A stretch of DNA of 64,000 bases from Loxodes magnus (GCA_946699065.1 CAMPDV010000112.1:62001-126000); one strand, 5' to 3'. Positions 11,799 through 24,780 are shown, counted from the stretch's first letter. Numbers and translations: made by a program. Notes: generated by a model from the sequence alone, not told the origin.

Positions 11799-14140
11799 AT
11801 GGAAATCTTAGGAGCAGTAAAAATAAAAGACGGCTTGTTCATTGGGGATGAATTTGCAGCATAGGATTTAGATTTTCTGGTAGCTAACAAAGTGACTCAT
11901 ATCATAAACTGTGGAGCTAATTAAATTCCTAATCACTGGCAATAAGTTGGAGTCTAATATCTTTCCTTTTAATGGCTTGATAGTGACTCTTAAATAATAT
12001 TTGACATGAAGAATCAAGTTGTCAATGATATCTTTAATTTTATTTAAAAAGCTCTAAGTGCATGCGAAAGTGTACTTGTGCATAGCATTAAAGGATAATC
12101 CAGAGCTTGCTCTGTTGTGATTGCCTTTTTGATGAAAAAGTTTAGATGGTCACTTTTTAAAACGCTTGAGTTTATGAACTCAAGAAGACCAGATCTTTAA
12201 ATAAGAAATTGCTTCATTTAGTAACTAGCTGCTCTTGAAAATAGACTCGTAAAGGCAGGTCTTTGGGTAAAGACAACTAAATGAAGCGAGTTAAGTCATA
12301 ATTAAGAGTACATATATGAAGAGCTACTTTTAAGGAATACTTACCTGAACTCCCTAATATTAACTAACACCTAGAAGCAATAAAAACTTTCCTAGCCTTT
12401 ACTAAAATAAACTAAAGCACTTAGAATCACTTGGTCTGATAATAATACTAATGACGTTAAAAAGTTAACTAACTTCTCACATTTTCAGTCCAGAAATCCA
12501 ATAAAGAATGGATTTGTAATTATAAAATCCTGCATAAAAGGAGCAAAAACCTCAGAAACCTTCATTCCTATAAAGTATGTCTCTTAAGCTCTTTCTTAAA
12601 AATTAAAAATATAAGAAGAGACTAGCTAAATAAAGAATTCAATAAGCAATTAAATCAGCAATATTTCTACTTAAAATAGCTCTTTTGCCACTGAAGAGAA
12701 TAAGAAGGAGAATCTCCATAGTAAAAATAGTATAAATGAGTCAAATAAGCAAATAAAGAAAGTAAGACCTCCATCTCCTATACAAATATCTCAGGTAAGA
12801 AATCCAACCACTTAGTAAACCTCAATCCATTAGTTTCTCTTACTTAAGTAAGCATAGTAATAATAAGTTAACTTGATTCAAAAGTATTAAGCTTAATAAT
12901 AATCTCTATAGTAATAGCCATAGAAATAATAATCATTATCTAACTAACTTTCTTAGTTCTAGTACCAAAATGAAAACAGAGCTAGCATAATTTAAAGACT
13001 ATTAGATTAAAATTAAAAGCAAGAAAGTAATAACCAATAAAGCGAGCCTTAGCACAATACTAGTGATTATCTTAACAATATCCAGTAATAAAGTTAGTTA
13101 TTAAGGATAAAATAAAGGTTTAAGTAGGAAATTGAATAGTAGAAAAAAGATCAATAAAAGCTTCAAATGCAGTTGAAGATAAGCTCTAATTCATTTTAGA
13201 GTTATATTTCTTCGATAGAATAGTCAAAATAAGTTACACCAAATAACTAGTAATAATAATCTCAACCATATACACCAATTTATATTAAAAAGCAGTAGTA
13301 AAGTAGCGAGGAATTTAAGAGCTAAAAAGATTAAACCAAAGTGACTATATAGTAAGATAAAAATTATGATTTACCTTTTAAGAAAGAAGAAGCTAAGTAA
13401 GTTTCTAGTTTGTAATCACCTAAGGCAAAATAATCTACCATAAGTATTTAACTGCAAAAAAATAAATCGGAGTGCTAAAAGGATTTTGCAATTTTATAAC
13501 TACCGTAAGATATTTAATACTTAGTAGATAATAAACTGAAAAAGATGTAGTGAGAACTCGACCTGAATCAGCTCCAAGGTATTTTTCATTTATTTTTAAT
13601 TAGATCTGCAAGAGGTGAATCACCATAAAGTTAGGTCTAAAGATAATCCCAAACTCCAACCAAAATAAATGGAAGTCAAGATCATCCTTTAACATCTGCT
13701 TAAAATAACATTGCTAGCTTTTTATAAAGAACGTTAAATGGGAACTAAGTGAATGTTTAAGATAAAGAGTAAGCTAAAAAGGCACCTATAAAGTAATAAA
13801 TTATATTTTCAGATCTTCTAAAGAAATCATACAAAAGCATAAATAGGAGAAGCTGCAAGATAACTACAATGCCATAAAGGAGAAGTTTAGTTCACTCCTA
13901 AATGGATAATTAAATACTGAAAGAAAAATTATTATAAAGCCTTAAACTTCTATTATTATGAGAGCTTAATCACCTACTCCTGGAATAAAATCTAACTCTC
14001 AGCTAAATTTCGAAAGAAAATCTAGAATAGAAGAGTTCTAAAATACCAATTCTAAAAGATCGTAATCAACTTCTTAATCAGCAATTCTATTATCATTAAT
14101 GAAGGAAAGGAAAAGTTTGGTACAATTAAAAAAGCATTGA
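11799..14140 (+). CDS. Dual-specificity phosphatase-like, Cys replaced by Ser
   Basis: Predicted 773-residue protein. Residues 1-170 form a dual-specificity phosphatase domain: K-D-G-L-F-I-G-D-E start, V-T-H-I-I-N-C strand, and the signature loop V-L-V-H-S-I-K-G-Q-S-R-A. The family loop is H-C-x5-R; here the catalytic Cys is Ser, so it is probably a phosphate-binding pseudophosphatase. The remaining 600 residues are Gln/Ser/Asn-rich and low complexity, with TAA and TAG supplying most Gln, and end in a basic coiled segment. A 20-nt intron at 13793-13812 restores the frame for the final part, which ends K-K-H and TGA. A second possible intron near 13573 (25 nt) was not accepted because the downstream frame reads better without it. 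Trp by TGA occurs in K-W-S-E-L. Confidence 0.82.
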
Positions 14141-14841
14141 ATATATTTTTATTTTATTTCTTTTTATTACTAGTTATAAAAACTTTTTTCCCTGCCTATT
14201 AAACTAAATACCAAGTTGAAACCGCTAACAAAATTCTTTTTTACTATAAAAGATACTGATAATCAACCATTCACACTAAAATTATAATTTTTATAATAAA
14301 TATCCAGAAATGATTCTACTAGTTTAGTCTTACTTCTAAAAAAGGATATAATCAATTAGCTTATTTTAGGCATCAATTAAATTAATGTCCTTCTTAATAA
14401 TATATCCATATTTTACTTATACTTAAGCTTTATATAGTTTGTCAATATCCCCAATTAGCACCCAGAACTTTTTAAGTATAACTTAATAATTAAAAATGCT
14501 AAATATCTTCCTCTATAGCTTACATTCCATATCTTTTACTTAATATATTATAACATTATCAGTTTTAATTGAGTAGTTATGTCTTTATTTACTAGTTAGA
14601 TTGGGCTAATAATCTAATTTTGGTTAAAAGTTGAATGTATTATTAGAAGATTGCTATTTATATAAGTAAAAATTATATTTTCAGTTATATTAGAAATAAA
14701 AGAGTATAGCTAGATTTAATCTTTTAGCTAATCTGAAATAACTGTAATATGTTCAAAGTTTGATAAGCATTTGATAAAATGATACTGTAAATGTGTAAAA
14801 CTGATCTACTAAATGAAATAATTAATAAATTGCATAAAACC
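14141..14841. other. Convergent intergenic region
   Basis: Lies between the 3' ends of two genes. AT-rich; no gene, repeat or RNA recognised. Confidence 0.5.
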
Positions 14842-15906
14842 TCAGGAGTTTAAAACTCTGCACAAAATCTAGTATATTGCAAACAGGAGAAAACACATCA
14901 CTCCAAAAAGTATTTTATTGAGAATGTTATTTCTGTATGTGATGATAAATAGAGATTTATTGGCTTTATTCTACTCTAATTCGTTTTCTATACTTTAAAT
15001 TGGAGAATCTTTTGTTCATGGTTCTTCTTATTGATCAATTTTTATCTCCTTTTTTAGAAGCATTTTTCTAGAAACACACTAAATATGATTACCATTAGTT
15101 TTAGATTTTTCTACATTTTACCTGGGTGTTTCCTAAATATTCATCTATATTTAGCTCTGGATTTAATTAATTTAATTTTTAATTTACTATTTCTAGAAGA
15201 TGATATTTTGCTATGCTAGGATGTATTTATGCTGTACTTACTCAGATATCTATTTTTTCTTTTCCTTTATTTTTTCAATGCTCTGCTTAATAACAGACTA
15301 TTATTTGTTTATCTTGTTTAGTTTCTAAACTAGTAGATCAAGATTTTTTTAAAGCTCTTCTTAAGATTTTTATTCAGAACAGTGAGGATTTCTATTAACG
15401 TTTCTTGCGCTTATTAAGATATCAGTTTTGTTATTAGAATTCGCTGAACTTTCTTAACTTTGATTTAATATGCCTTGATTTTTTAATCTAGCAGCTATTC
15501 TCTGAAGTTTACATTGAAATAGATTTGGTGATTTGTTCGATTTAATAGGACTTGAATTTTTATACTTTTCGAACAATATTCTGGATTTATTTAAAAATAT
15601 ATCTCCCGTGTAAGCAAAGGGAGTGCTGTTTAGGGAGCTATTTAAAGAAAAGTTAGCTGATCTGTTTTAACTTTATACAGCTGACTTAGATTTCAAAAAG
15701 AGGTTATCAGGATCTTTGTTAAAGTCAATTATCTTCTCTTACCCACTTTCTAATATTTAACTCTTACTTCCTCCTTACTACTAATTCAAATTTCCTTTTT
15801 CTATGTTATTTGAATGTCCTTCTTAACTGTCATCATCACTACTTGAATTAATTGGAAATAAACCTTCACTAGCAAAGCTTGAAGTCTAATTAAGTCTTTC
15901 CGACAT
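14842..15906 (-). CDS. Tail-anchored coiled-coil protein
   Basis: Predicted 354-residue protein, no intron. The N-terminal half is Ser/Asn-rich and disordered-looking. Residues about 200-270 form a heptad-rich coil (L-Q-K-N-L-D-L-L-V-Q-K-L-N-K-I). The last 25 residues contain one strongly hydrophobic helix (I-L-F-G-V-M-C-F-L-L-F-A-I-Y) with only a short tail, the architecture of tail-anchored proteins inserted in ER or other membranes with a cytosolic coil; SNAREs and golgins share it. I see no clear SNARE zero-layer motif, so I do not assign a family. It ends directly with TGA after R-V-L-N-S. It lies tail to tail with the pseudophosphatase gene. Confidence 0.72.
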
Positions 15907-16688
15907 ATTTAAAGTAAATAAAAAGACTAGAAGCTACTTAAAAAGGAATATCTTATTAACTTTCTCCTTTATATTAGCCTTTCATCTTTACTATTATCTA
16001 CTAATCTTATAACTCCCTTCTTCTTATTACTCTTTTTAGTAAGCATTAGCCTTTAAACTTACTGTTGTAGATCTAAGATAGAAGGTAATATTTTTGTCTC
16101 TTAATGTTGGTAGAGAATAAAAAAGAAGAGCAATTATTATAGCAATAGAAGTAATTAGTCATACATACTTTACACTGATTATCATAATTAATCATCTACT
16201 TTATTTTAATTAAGTCTACCTAAGAATGCTCATTGTGCTAACCATAAATTAGCAATTATAAAGAAAAGAGCTTTGATTAAAAGAGCAAAAAGCTGAATTT
16301 AAAGATAAGTAAATTAGGTAGTTTTGGAGATTAGTAAATAGCATTTCTACTTCTTAAATTCAAGCTTACTTAAAGGAGTATTTATAAGAAATTCAAACTG
16401 GAATTCAAGCTTAAATTCTAATATCCTAGAATTCATCTTTATTGCCTTTATGTTATTCTTACATTACACCATATGCAGTCTCTTTATTATTAACTGCAGG
16501 ATAGCAAATGCTACTACTTTGTAAAATTGAAATAAGTTGATAGAATTTGATTTAAGTGAGGAATAATAAAAGATATAATTTGAATAAAATAAAGGACTAA
16601 TGTATCTTAATTAAGCGTATTAATATCATTACTAGCTAAATCAGATTTATTTACTTGTTTTTATATGTAGTTTCTTTAAGTAACTAGA
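15907..16688. other. Divergent intergenic region
   Basis: Lies upstream of two divergent genes. The string ATTCAAGCTTA recurs around 16360 and 16400; no gene recognised. Confidence 0.45.
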
Positions 16689-18146
16689 ATGCCACTTAGA
16701 CTGTCACCTTTTAGACAGGATTTTAGAAAAATCTATATCTTTAATTTTTGTCTAAATTTGAACTCCAAAGGGAGGTAAAAAAATGTTATTATAACTATAG
16801 AAAATACTTTTTTAAATATCCTCTATAATGATGGCTTATTAAGCTGCATAGTGGATGCTTTCTTTATTGGTTAGTATGATATAAAAGGCTTTGCTTATAG
16901 AACATCTTAGCGAAACTTAGTTCAAACGTATTTTTTATTACTAACGATGCATATATGAATTTTGGATTTTGGACATCTTAATATAAAAAGTCTAATTAAA
17001 TAAAGCTATTTATTACCTAAGTATATAAGGAAGAGCGTCTGTTGATTAAATTAGCAAAGCTTCTTAAATAAAGTACTAGGGGTGGCTTGAAGAGATGATA
17101 AATGGATAATCATGAAATTTATTTTTATTTTTGAAGAACGAAAATAATCTTACCAGCAATGATAGCTTCTTAAATAGCCATGATATCTTTGAAAATCGTT
17201 ATGACTAATTTACTTTTAAAATCTACTTCAATAAGAAACTTGAATTTAATAATAAATTAGTAACGCATAAAGGAAGAAGAGAATTAGGATAGAAATGAGA
17301 ATAATCTAGGATAAAACAAAGTTTTATTGAAGTAAAAATGGAAAATTTAGAAATAAAAGAGTAAAACTATCTTTATTTAGATACTTTTTTAATAAAAAAG
17401 CTATCATGCTAATAAACAGCTATCTATATTGAAGATGTTTCTTAGTCATAGAATAATATGATAATAGATGGAATTTGAATAGTCTAAGCTATATCGATAA
17501 TAATAAAATACTTAGAACTTTTTATAAAATTCCTACTTCAAGAAAAGATGATAATATTTATTTAGCTAAGTCACTATTTTGTAAGAGTGGAAAAAGGAAA
17601 GATTAATGTAGAGAAAAAGAAAATTTTATGAAGCTTAGATTAAAAGGTTTGATTTATACTTTAAAAACAGACAAGATAGAATTAATATCAGCTTTAATTT
17701 AAATAGCTAAAGTTAAAAAGTTTAATGGACTTAGTGAAAAAATTTTCATATATTATCCCTTGGAGGAAATATATATCGTTTAAGTAGCTAAATCAAATAG
17801 AAAATAGAGTTTAAGCAATAGAGCTGATTAAGATTTAATAAAGTTGCATACATTATTTTTTCATAGTTAGGCCAAATACTCTTTCTTTACTCTATCGTTA
17901 GTTATTTTTATTGAAAAAAGCAAAAATTTAATTCTTTTTACTTCTATCAATCATTTAAATGCTTTGCAAATAAACTTAAAGCTTATTGAAGTAAAAAATT
18001 AAAGTAACTAGAGCTAATAGTTAAATTAAGCTAAATTGGATATCTATACAGCCTGCCTCTTTTACTATTTATTAACTATTTTACCATTTTCATATTAGAA
18101 ATTTCGTAATTACATCTTTGATATAATTATTCTTATTGTATAATGA
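16689..18146 (+). CDS. Unresolved multi-exon gene
   Basis: Purine-rich plus-strand region with coding-like blocks in different frames, so probably a gene cut by several tiny introns that I could not place. The first ATG is at 16689. A block around 16950-17090 reads Y-M-N-F-G-F-W-T-S then E-E-R-L-L-I-K-L-A-K-L-L. The block from about 17465 to the TGA at 18144-18146 is a single open frame of some 220 codons with charged and hydrophobic segments (A-K-Y-S-F-F-T-L-S-L-V-I-F-I). No domain was recognised. Boundaries and frame order are provisional, and the 3' part could be chance openness. Confidence 0.35.
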
Positions 18147-18367
18147 GATAAGATGTAAAGCAGTAATAAATTTAAAATTGTATTATATATTTTGCTATAA
18201 ACAGATAAAATGATAAATTAAAGATCATCTAGTTATTTATATACTCATATATTAGCTACTCTGTTTAGTCTTATTGAGAACTTGCTATTTATATATTTAT
18301 AAGGATTTATTTTGACATTATTGCCTTAAAAATAAAAAGTATATTCTATTAATTTTGTTAATTTTCA

Positions 18368-19620
18368 TCAATGAGCATTTCCTATTCTAAAAATGCTGTC
18401 CATTGTAGCTTTGATATGTTTTGTTACTGTATTATAAAAGATACCTGTGCTTTATCGTATAAATTAGAAACTATTAAGTTGTGAGAAGGATGATTTTGAG
18501 GGAGTTAGAGCTTTATTGTTAGGACTTATTTGTAGAACTATCTTCTAAGTTATTAGTCTTCATCTTCGATAGTTTCTTCTTGATTTTATGTTTCTGATAT
18601 CTAAGTGTTAAATACTTGGAATTGCTGTGAAGCTTCAGTTGAAATTGGAGAAAATAGAGAGTTTAATTACTAATTTTCTTTTGTTGGTGTTATTGACCTT
18701 TTAAGGGAGTTGAATTAGAAAAAAACAGATGTATCGGAAAGTTCGGACATGCAGTCACTTTCGCTCCCACAATCACTCTAAACAGATTTTAGTTGATTTT
18801 TGTTTTGAACTAGAAAACTACTTATCTAAGAGTTCATCAGCATCTATAGTTCCATTTTTTTCTTTATCGTTTCTTACTCCATCTATTACAAGACAGTTCT
18901 CAACTCTCCAGTTAATCCTTCTTCATGTAATTCATATAGTCTCTCTTTACATAGAGATTATGCTCTTTTAGCATAAATTAAAGACTGCAAATGATTAGGT
19001 GTAAAGGTAGTTAATAGTATTTGCATGTGTTCATAAAGTTATTGGAAATTACAAGCTGATATAATGTCTTAAATTCTATCCTTCAGTGTAATCAAATTTT
19101 CCTACTTCTCTTAGTTTTTTTGATTTGCTATAATTTCATCTAATGTAAATACTAATTTTCAAAGTTTAGCATCGAAATCAAATTATGGAGGGGGATCTTT
19201 GTATACATTGCACATTTAACTGTGGATTTGAATATTCTCATATTTAATAAACTCTTAGCAGTTTATACATAGCAAGTCTAATTATTCTAACTCCTCTTTA
19301 TCTATTTACTAAACCAGTTTTTCTTCATTTTCTTGCAAAATTAAAGTTTCTTATTCATTTTCATTACCTGACAAGTCAGATAATTAATCTTCATACTCAA
19401 ACTAATTGTTATACTGTTCCGAAGTCTGTTTTATGAAGCTTTGATACTCAAACTCATCTTTAAAAGAAGGATCATTAGTTTTTTATTCCATCAAGTTTTG
19501 AGATCATTTGAAACTTTTTTTTTGTTTATTTTATAAGCATTCTTCAGCAGTTTCTCTTAGACTTTTCTATTCACTCTTCTCTTTCTAAGATTAATCTTCC
19601 ATATATTCTTTTTAAGCCAT
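18368..19620 (-). CDS. C2HC zinc-finger coiled-coil protein
   Basis: Predicted 412-residue protein. Acidic, Gln-rich N-terminus, then about residues 125-145 a C-x2-C-x12-H-x3-C cluster (C-I-N-C-Q-E-F and H-S-Q-M-C) that fits a C2HC zinc finger. This is followed by a long helical region (L-D-E-I-I-A-N-Q-K-N, then L-L-T-T-F-T-P-N-H-L) and a Ser-rich tail. The reading frame changes near 18530. The best GT...AG candidate is only 14 nt (18525-18538), and removing it joins a clearly coding tail (S-P-N-N-K-A-L-T-P-S-K-S-S) to a TGA at 18368. No other GT...AG pair gives the right phase. Zinc-finger coils of this layout are common in ciliary and centrosomal proteins, but the function here is unknown. 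Confidence 0.65.
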
Positions 19621-21754
19621 TACTTTAATTAATTATGTAAAGCTTTTAATCTATAAAATCAAGTTATTATCTATTTTCTGTACTCCTCTCTAGACTGGTA
19701 TAGCATTAACTCTTAATATACCTATAAATCTTTAATCTTATATCGCTTACATTTTAACTTGGCTATATTCATTTAATTACACTTCCTTTCATACTATTCT
19801 CCTTCTATAATACTGGTAGTTGATAATGATTTTCAGATTATTCGCTTATGTTATAAGATTATTAAGTCTTAATAAGAAAGTAAAGTATAAAGAGTGTAAA
19901 TTAGCACTATAATGATTAAAGGCTGTATCTTGTTAATATTATTTATACTTTATAGTCAACCTTAGTTCTAATAATACCTCTTGCCTCTTTAATACCCTTA
20001 TATCAACTATAGATTTATTTTAGCCTCTATCTAATTAGCTAGCTTTGCTCCTTTTATTTTCGTTCTGGAGCAGCTTAAGAAGATTATGCTGATGTTGAAG
20101 TATTATAAAAGCTATGATTTCTGAAATTATATTAAAGGTCTTAGTTTCCAAGTTTATGAAGAGATTGGAGAATTACTAAGCATTTGGTTTTTAATATGCT
20201 AGCAATCTATTTAAAATTAGATTATAGTTTTATTGGCTTATTATCATAATCAGCAGGAACTGTGATCAAATGAGAGAAAGATAGCAATAGAGCCAGGGTA
20301 GTAATTTAACTAGGCTTTCAATAAATTAAAGGCTTACTTTTATATATCTTATAACTAATTAGACTCGCTTTCAAAATAAATAGTGAGATTTATTAAACAG
20401 CTCCATTTACAAAGCTAGGAAAGGGGTATAATATGAGCTTTCTATGATTTATGCTAAATTGAATTTATAGTTTATTAACTATTTTAATGATTTACCATAA
20501 ATAAAATAGTAAACTTTAGTTTGATAAAAGTGAAGTCTAGATGCTATTGTTCAACTTTAAATAAGTTTTTTTCATTTTATGAGTTTTTCCTTTCAGAAGT
20601 GAGTTTTGTCATATCAACTTATTTTGTTACAAAGTCTCGCTTATCTAAAGCGCTTATTACTTTATATGCAATTTCCAATTTCTTTTCCTGTTTATAATTT
20701 TTATATATAGTTCATCAAAAATCACTTTCGAAACACCTAGTAACTACTACAATTGTCTCTATTGATTGCTTTTTTAATTGCTAGTTATTTCCTAATGCTT
20801 CAAAGCTAAATACTCTTACAAAGTTATAATCATTAAAATAAGCGTAGAAGTAAGAAAAATATTTTATATACTCTGCAATCATCTTTAACTAGGTATATCC
20901 TTAGACTTTACTACTATATTTTAGCTTTCCTCCTAGTTTTACGAGGATAACACGATGATTATGGAGTAAGAGCATTTAATATCCTAAGATTGATTTAATA
21001 GCTTTCGCTATTAAACCCCCATTAGTGTCATCCATAGTTTTACCTTAGCATAAATACTAATTACTATTAATTATCCTTTAGATATCTACTTTTTAGATAT
21101 AAATACATTGATTAAATTTTTTCCTTTTAAACATATACAATTACTAAACTATTATCCTTACTACCATTTTTTAATGCTTGGGATAATTTAAAAGATATTC
21201 TAAAAGAATGGATTTATGAAGAGAGGTAGAGTTTAATAGCCCCATAGTATCAAATTTAAATTTGTAGTTAATGATTGAAAATAGAATCAATAAATAGAGA
21301 TAAAAAGCTACTTGATGAAAATACATAATAAGGCTATCTCTATGGCTAAGTTACTGGTACATTCATTAATCATATAGATTAAGCATATCATTTAGATTCA
21401 TAATTGCCTATTATTAAAATGCATTCTAGTATCTTAAGTTATCAACTACTAAATGCTACCTGACTTAATAAGCTTGTTATTTGATCAGATAATCTCTATT
21501 ATACAGTTTAAATATAAGCCATTTAAGAAGGGCTTTCTTACTCTTTATCGTTTAACTAAATCTAATATACTAAGATGTAATAATGGGATAAAGAAAATGC
21601 CTAACATTAATTAATTATACCTCCTTTAGTGATGCTTATCTTCACCTAGCTCAAAATACTTCTAAAAGACAGATTAGCATATAAGCTAAGAGTTATATAA
21701 ATAAAGCTAATTTATTAAATTATATTAGTTCGAATATTCAATAATCAAGTGAAT
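19621..21754. other. Long AT-rich intergenic region
   Basis: About 2.1 kb between the start of one reverse gene and the end of another. I see no coding-like frame, repeat family, tRNA or structured RNA. Promoter elements of the zinc-finger gene should lie near 19621-19900 but none can be named. Confidence 0.5.
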
Positions 21755-24428
21755 TCAGTGTTTTAGATTTCTTTTTATTGTAATTTCTTCTCCTGTTTCC
21801 TTCTTTTTATCCCTTAGAAATTGCTTTACTTGCTCTATAATTTTATCTCTTTCTGAGTTTTAAAACTTGCGGCCTTTGTCTTTTTGCTTCGTCATATAAA
21901 TTGAATTTACAGTCTAGACTACTAGCTCTTTCAATTCTTATTAGTATTGTTAGGATTAAATTTAAATTAGTAAAGATTAGAAATCATTATCCTTTTGTGT
22001 CTCCAAATTAACCTACATAATAAGCTTACTTCATAGTTAAATTAATTGATTCAATTATTATATTAATTTACTGTTATAGTTCAAAACTACTTGTAGAGAA
22101 ACTCGACTCCAGCATCAGGAAATTCATCCAACACGCTTTACCTTAGTTCAAGTTGCTTAGCAATGAATAGTTTAAAATTCTCGTTTAGCAATTCTAGTTT
22201 TGATTACTCTTTTTCATTTTAAACCATTTCAGTGCTAATAATCTGCTTTTTTTCTTAAGTTTAAGTTTCTTAGTTCCTATTCATGCTTTTAGTATGGTTC
22301 TTGATAATCTAAAGATGTTTCTGCTAATATTGAAAATCAAAGCTCTTATTTACGCTTTTGTTTTCTTTCCTAGCCTTAGAATGAAAATGATCGTTTTTAG
22401 AAGTATATTAAGTTGTACAAGTAGATTGAAACTAATTTATAAATGGTGCTTTTTATACTGTAACATCCATAGAGTTATATGCAGGAGATATCTTATTGTT
22501 ATTATGAAAATTCTCTTCTTTTTCTGTTGATTGAGGAGTCGAAAAGTAAGATTTTTGACCTATTAAAGAATCATTCAAGCTTCTAACAGGAATCTATAGA
22601 TTAACATTCTTCTTAATGAAACTAGCCTTTCTTTTTAATGCTTTATAGTATTCTAGAACATTTTTAACATATTACTGAAAGGTAATTTCAAAGTTCTCCT
22701 TTTACTCTTCTTTTCTCAGCTATTAATATGCTTCTAGGTTCAATTTACTGAATTCGTATTACTACTATGTAAGGAGTTTTTACTCTAATCTGATTATTAT
22801 AGTCTTCGCTACTTATAAAAATAAGTTATGATTTTTTAAGCTTGCTATTATTTATTCTCATGTTGGGTTAGTAATATCAAATTTAATATGCTTGCAGCTG
22901 GTTTATAATCCCATTAATGAGAATAATAGGTTTTATACATATTAAGGACTTTTATTTTTATACTTTGCTAGTATACTTTAAATCATCTACTCCGTTATTT
23001 TTGAGGAAGAATACGTTACGTTTTCAGTTACTATATTTAAGGAGTTTTAAGGACTTAAAACTCTATCTGAAAAAGGAACTCTTATATCTTACTACTATTT
23101 TTTGGTCTTTTAAACTGCTTTTTCTTATATGGGAGGTTTTTAATTAACTCCAGCAGATTTTTTTTGAGACGTTTTAATTATGGGTTTTCTTTTTTTAATA
23201 ATTGTCTAAGTGAGAGACATTTCTTAATTATTTCTCTAGTTAATTAATTAATCAATATGCTAAATAGTATTTTCGAGTCTGTTAAATCCTCCTTAGGAGT
23301 TATCAGTATCAAACTGCGAAATTTTAATTTATCGTTCTTTCCATCTATTAGATTTCTTTAGTTCTTAGTATTATTACAAATAAAACGTCTAATCTGACTA
23401 ATTTCTCACGTGTATATCTACATTCTTATCATATGATTCTAAAGAATTCTTTCTCTCAGAGTTATTTTTTCCTCTCAATTGCTTGCTTTACTATATTTTA
23501 GTCTTAGGGGAACTACAAGTAGAATTTGAGCAACTTAATGAAACAAACTTACTGCCATTAGTTGCATAAGTATTGCTCATAAAATTAGAATCAGCTTGAC
23601 TTTTGTTTTAATTAAGAAAGGTTACAGAGGAACTTTCTCTATCAATAACAATAGCAGTTTTTATCCCCTTTCTCTTAGTACTTAAAAGCTTAAATTTGAT
23701 AGCTTTTTGGTCTTACATATTGTAGAAATTTTAAACTAACTGCATTTTTTACTTTATAACCTTAGCTCTTTTCCTTATTACTTAAGAACTATCACAGAAC
23801 TCTAGATTTTCAGCTTATTGGATGCTTATCTTCTATTAGTTCTATATCTTTATATAATTTTCAGGGGAAAATAGAGGTCTAAATTACTTTGCCATTACTA
23901 AATTTCCTCTATATTCATGGAGATAAGGAGGGAGGATTATTGGATTTTAGTCTTAGTCAGAGTTGGAAGATTCCGTTCGAAGATATTCTTCCGCAAGTTC
24001 ATGTATTATGCTTTCCATTTTTTATAAATATAGATTGTGAAATTATGCTTATAAAGATTAAAAATAGATAGGATCTATATAATATTCAGTCCTAAGCTTT
24101 ATTCTTATATCCTTATTTTATTACTAATTTTCTTCTTATTTCAACGCTTTTCTATCCTAATTTAGATAGATGTTCTCGTTTATTCCTAAGTATAACATTT
24201 GAAGAAGACTCTGCTCTTTTAATCCTTCTGCTAGAAGAAGGTCTAATTCATAATATTAAAGATCTTTTTGCTATGTTGGTCTAAATTCATCTTATAGAGT
24301 AAATTATTTACATTCTAGATCCAAAATTTATCTCAAATAGTAGCTTAGAAGCTATTGTGGTTATAGAAGAGCTAGGGGTATTTAAAAGGATGAGAGTTGT
24401 AGGTGTTGGAGTTAGTTTAATTATGCAT
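21755..24428 (-). CDS. Large basic hypothetical protein
   Basis: Predicted 877-residue protein of unknown function, spread over three exons joined by two inferred 20-nt introns (23879-23898 and 22071-22090). Exon lengths add to an exact multiple of three. It is Lys-, Gln- and Ser-rich with basic low-complexity stretches (K-R-K-P-I-I-K-T-S-Q-K-K) and long amphipathic helices in the middle and C-terminal parts (Q-Q-Y-Q-Q-E-L-K-E-L-V-V-Q-T-V-N). No transmembrane segment or signal peptide. Trp is TGA at A-T-I-W-D-K, P-T-W-E-Q and Q-L-W-S-K. It ends with TGA after K-R-N-L-K-H. It starts 55 bp from the divergent chaperonin-10 gene. A plus-strand open frame over its first exon is antisense. Confidence 0.75.
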
Positions 24429-24483
24429 ATTTGATATTTAGCGGCTTAAATTTAGCATTTTTCTTTAATATCATACAATAATA
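24429..24483. promoter_or_regulatory. Compact bidirectional promoter region
   Basis: Only 55 bp separate the two divergent start codons (reverse 24428, forward 24484). Both transcripts must start in this interval or inside the opposite gene. It is AT-rich with runs of T followed by ATCATAC next to the chaperonin start. No consensus element can be named. Confidence 0.5.
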
Positions 24484-24780
24484 ATGGCCTCAAAGTTCAA
24501 AAGAGTTTTGCCTCTTCTCAATAGAGTTTTGGTTAAGAGACTAGATGCACCTAAAAAGACTGCTTCTGGAATTATTTTACCAGACAAAGTTGACTTTGAA
24601 CTTGCGACTGTTATGGAAGTCGGGCCAGGAGTTGTTGAAGAAGGAAAGTTCAGAGAATGCTTCGTAAAGAAGGGACAAGTTGTAATGCTTCCTAGCTATG
24701 GAGGCATGGAATTCGAATTCAAAGGAGAGAAAGTAAATATTTATAAGGATTCTGAGTTCCTGGCCGTCTTTTAGGAATGA
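24484..24780 (+). CDS. HSPE1: Chaperonin 10 (GroES/HSP10)
   Basis: 98-residue co-chaperonin that caps the Hsp60 ring in the mitochondrial matrix. The whole Cpn10 fold is visible: the start L-P-L-L-N-R-V-L-V-K-R, then the mobile-loop segment K-K-T-A-S-G-I-I-L-P, then A-T-V-M-E-V-G-P-G, then V-V-M-L-P-S-Y-G-G and the final strand. Length matches the family. The last codons are TTT TAG GAA TGA TGA. With TAG as Gln the protein ends L-A-V-F-Q-E, close to the usual acidic Cpn10 C-terminus, which supports TGA as the real stop; termination at TAG would lose only two residues. No intron. It shares a 55-bp divergent promoter region with the upstream reverse gene. Confidence 0.97.

Noticed and set aside
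13573-13597. Candidate 25-nt GT...AG intron in the pseudophosphatase gene
   Set aside because: Removing it shifts into a frame that looks less coding than the uninterrupted one, and the exon total with only the 20-nt intron is already a multiple of three.
23889-24434. Plus-strand open frame beginning L-P-L-L-N-F-L-Y-I-H-G
   Set aside because: It has no ATG, is pyrimidine-rich on its sense strand, and is antisense to a well-formed first exon (24428-23899) that joins the reverse gene through a 20-nt intron with correct phase.
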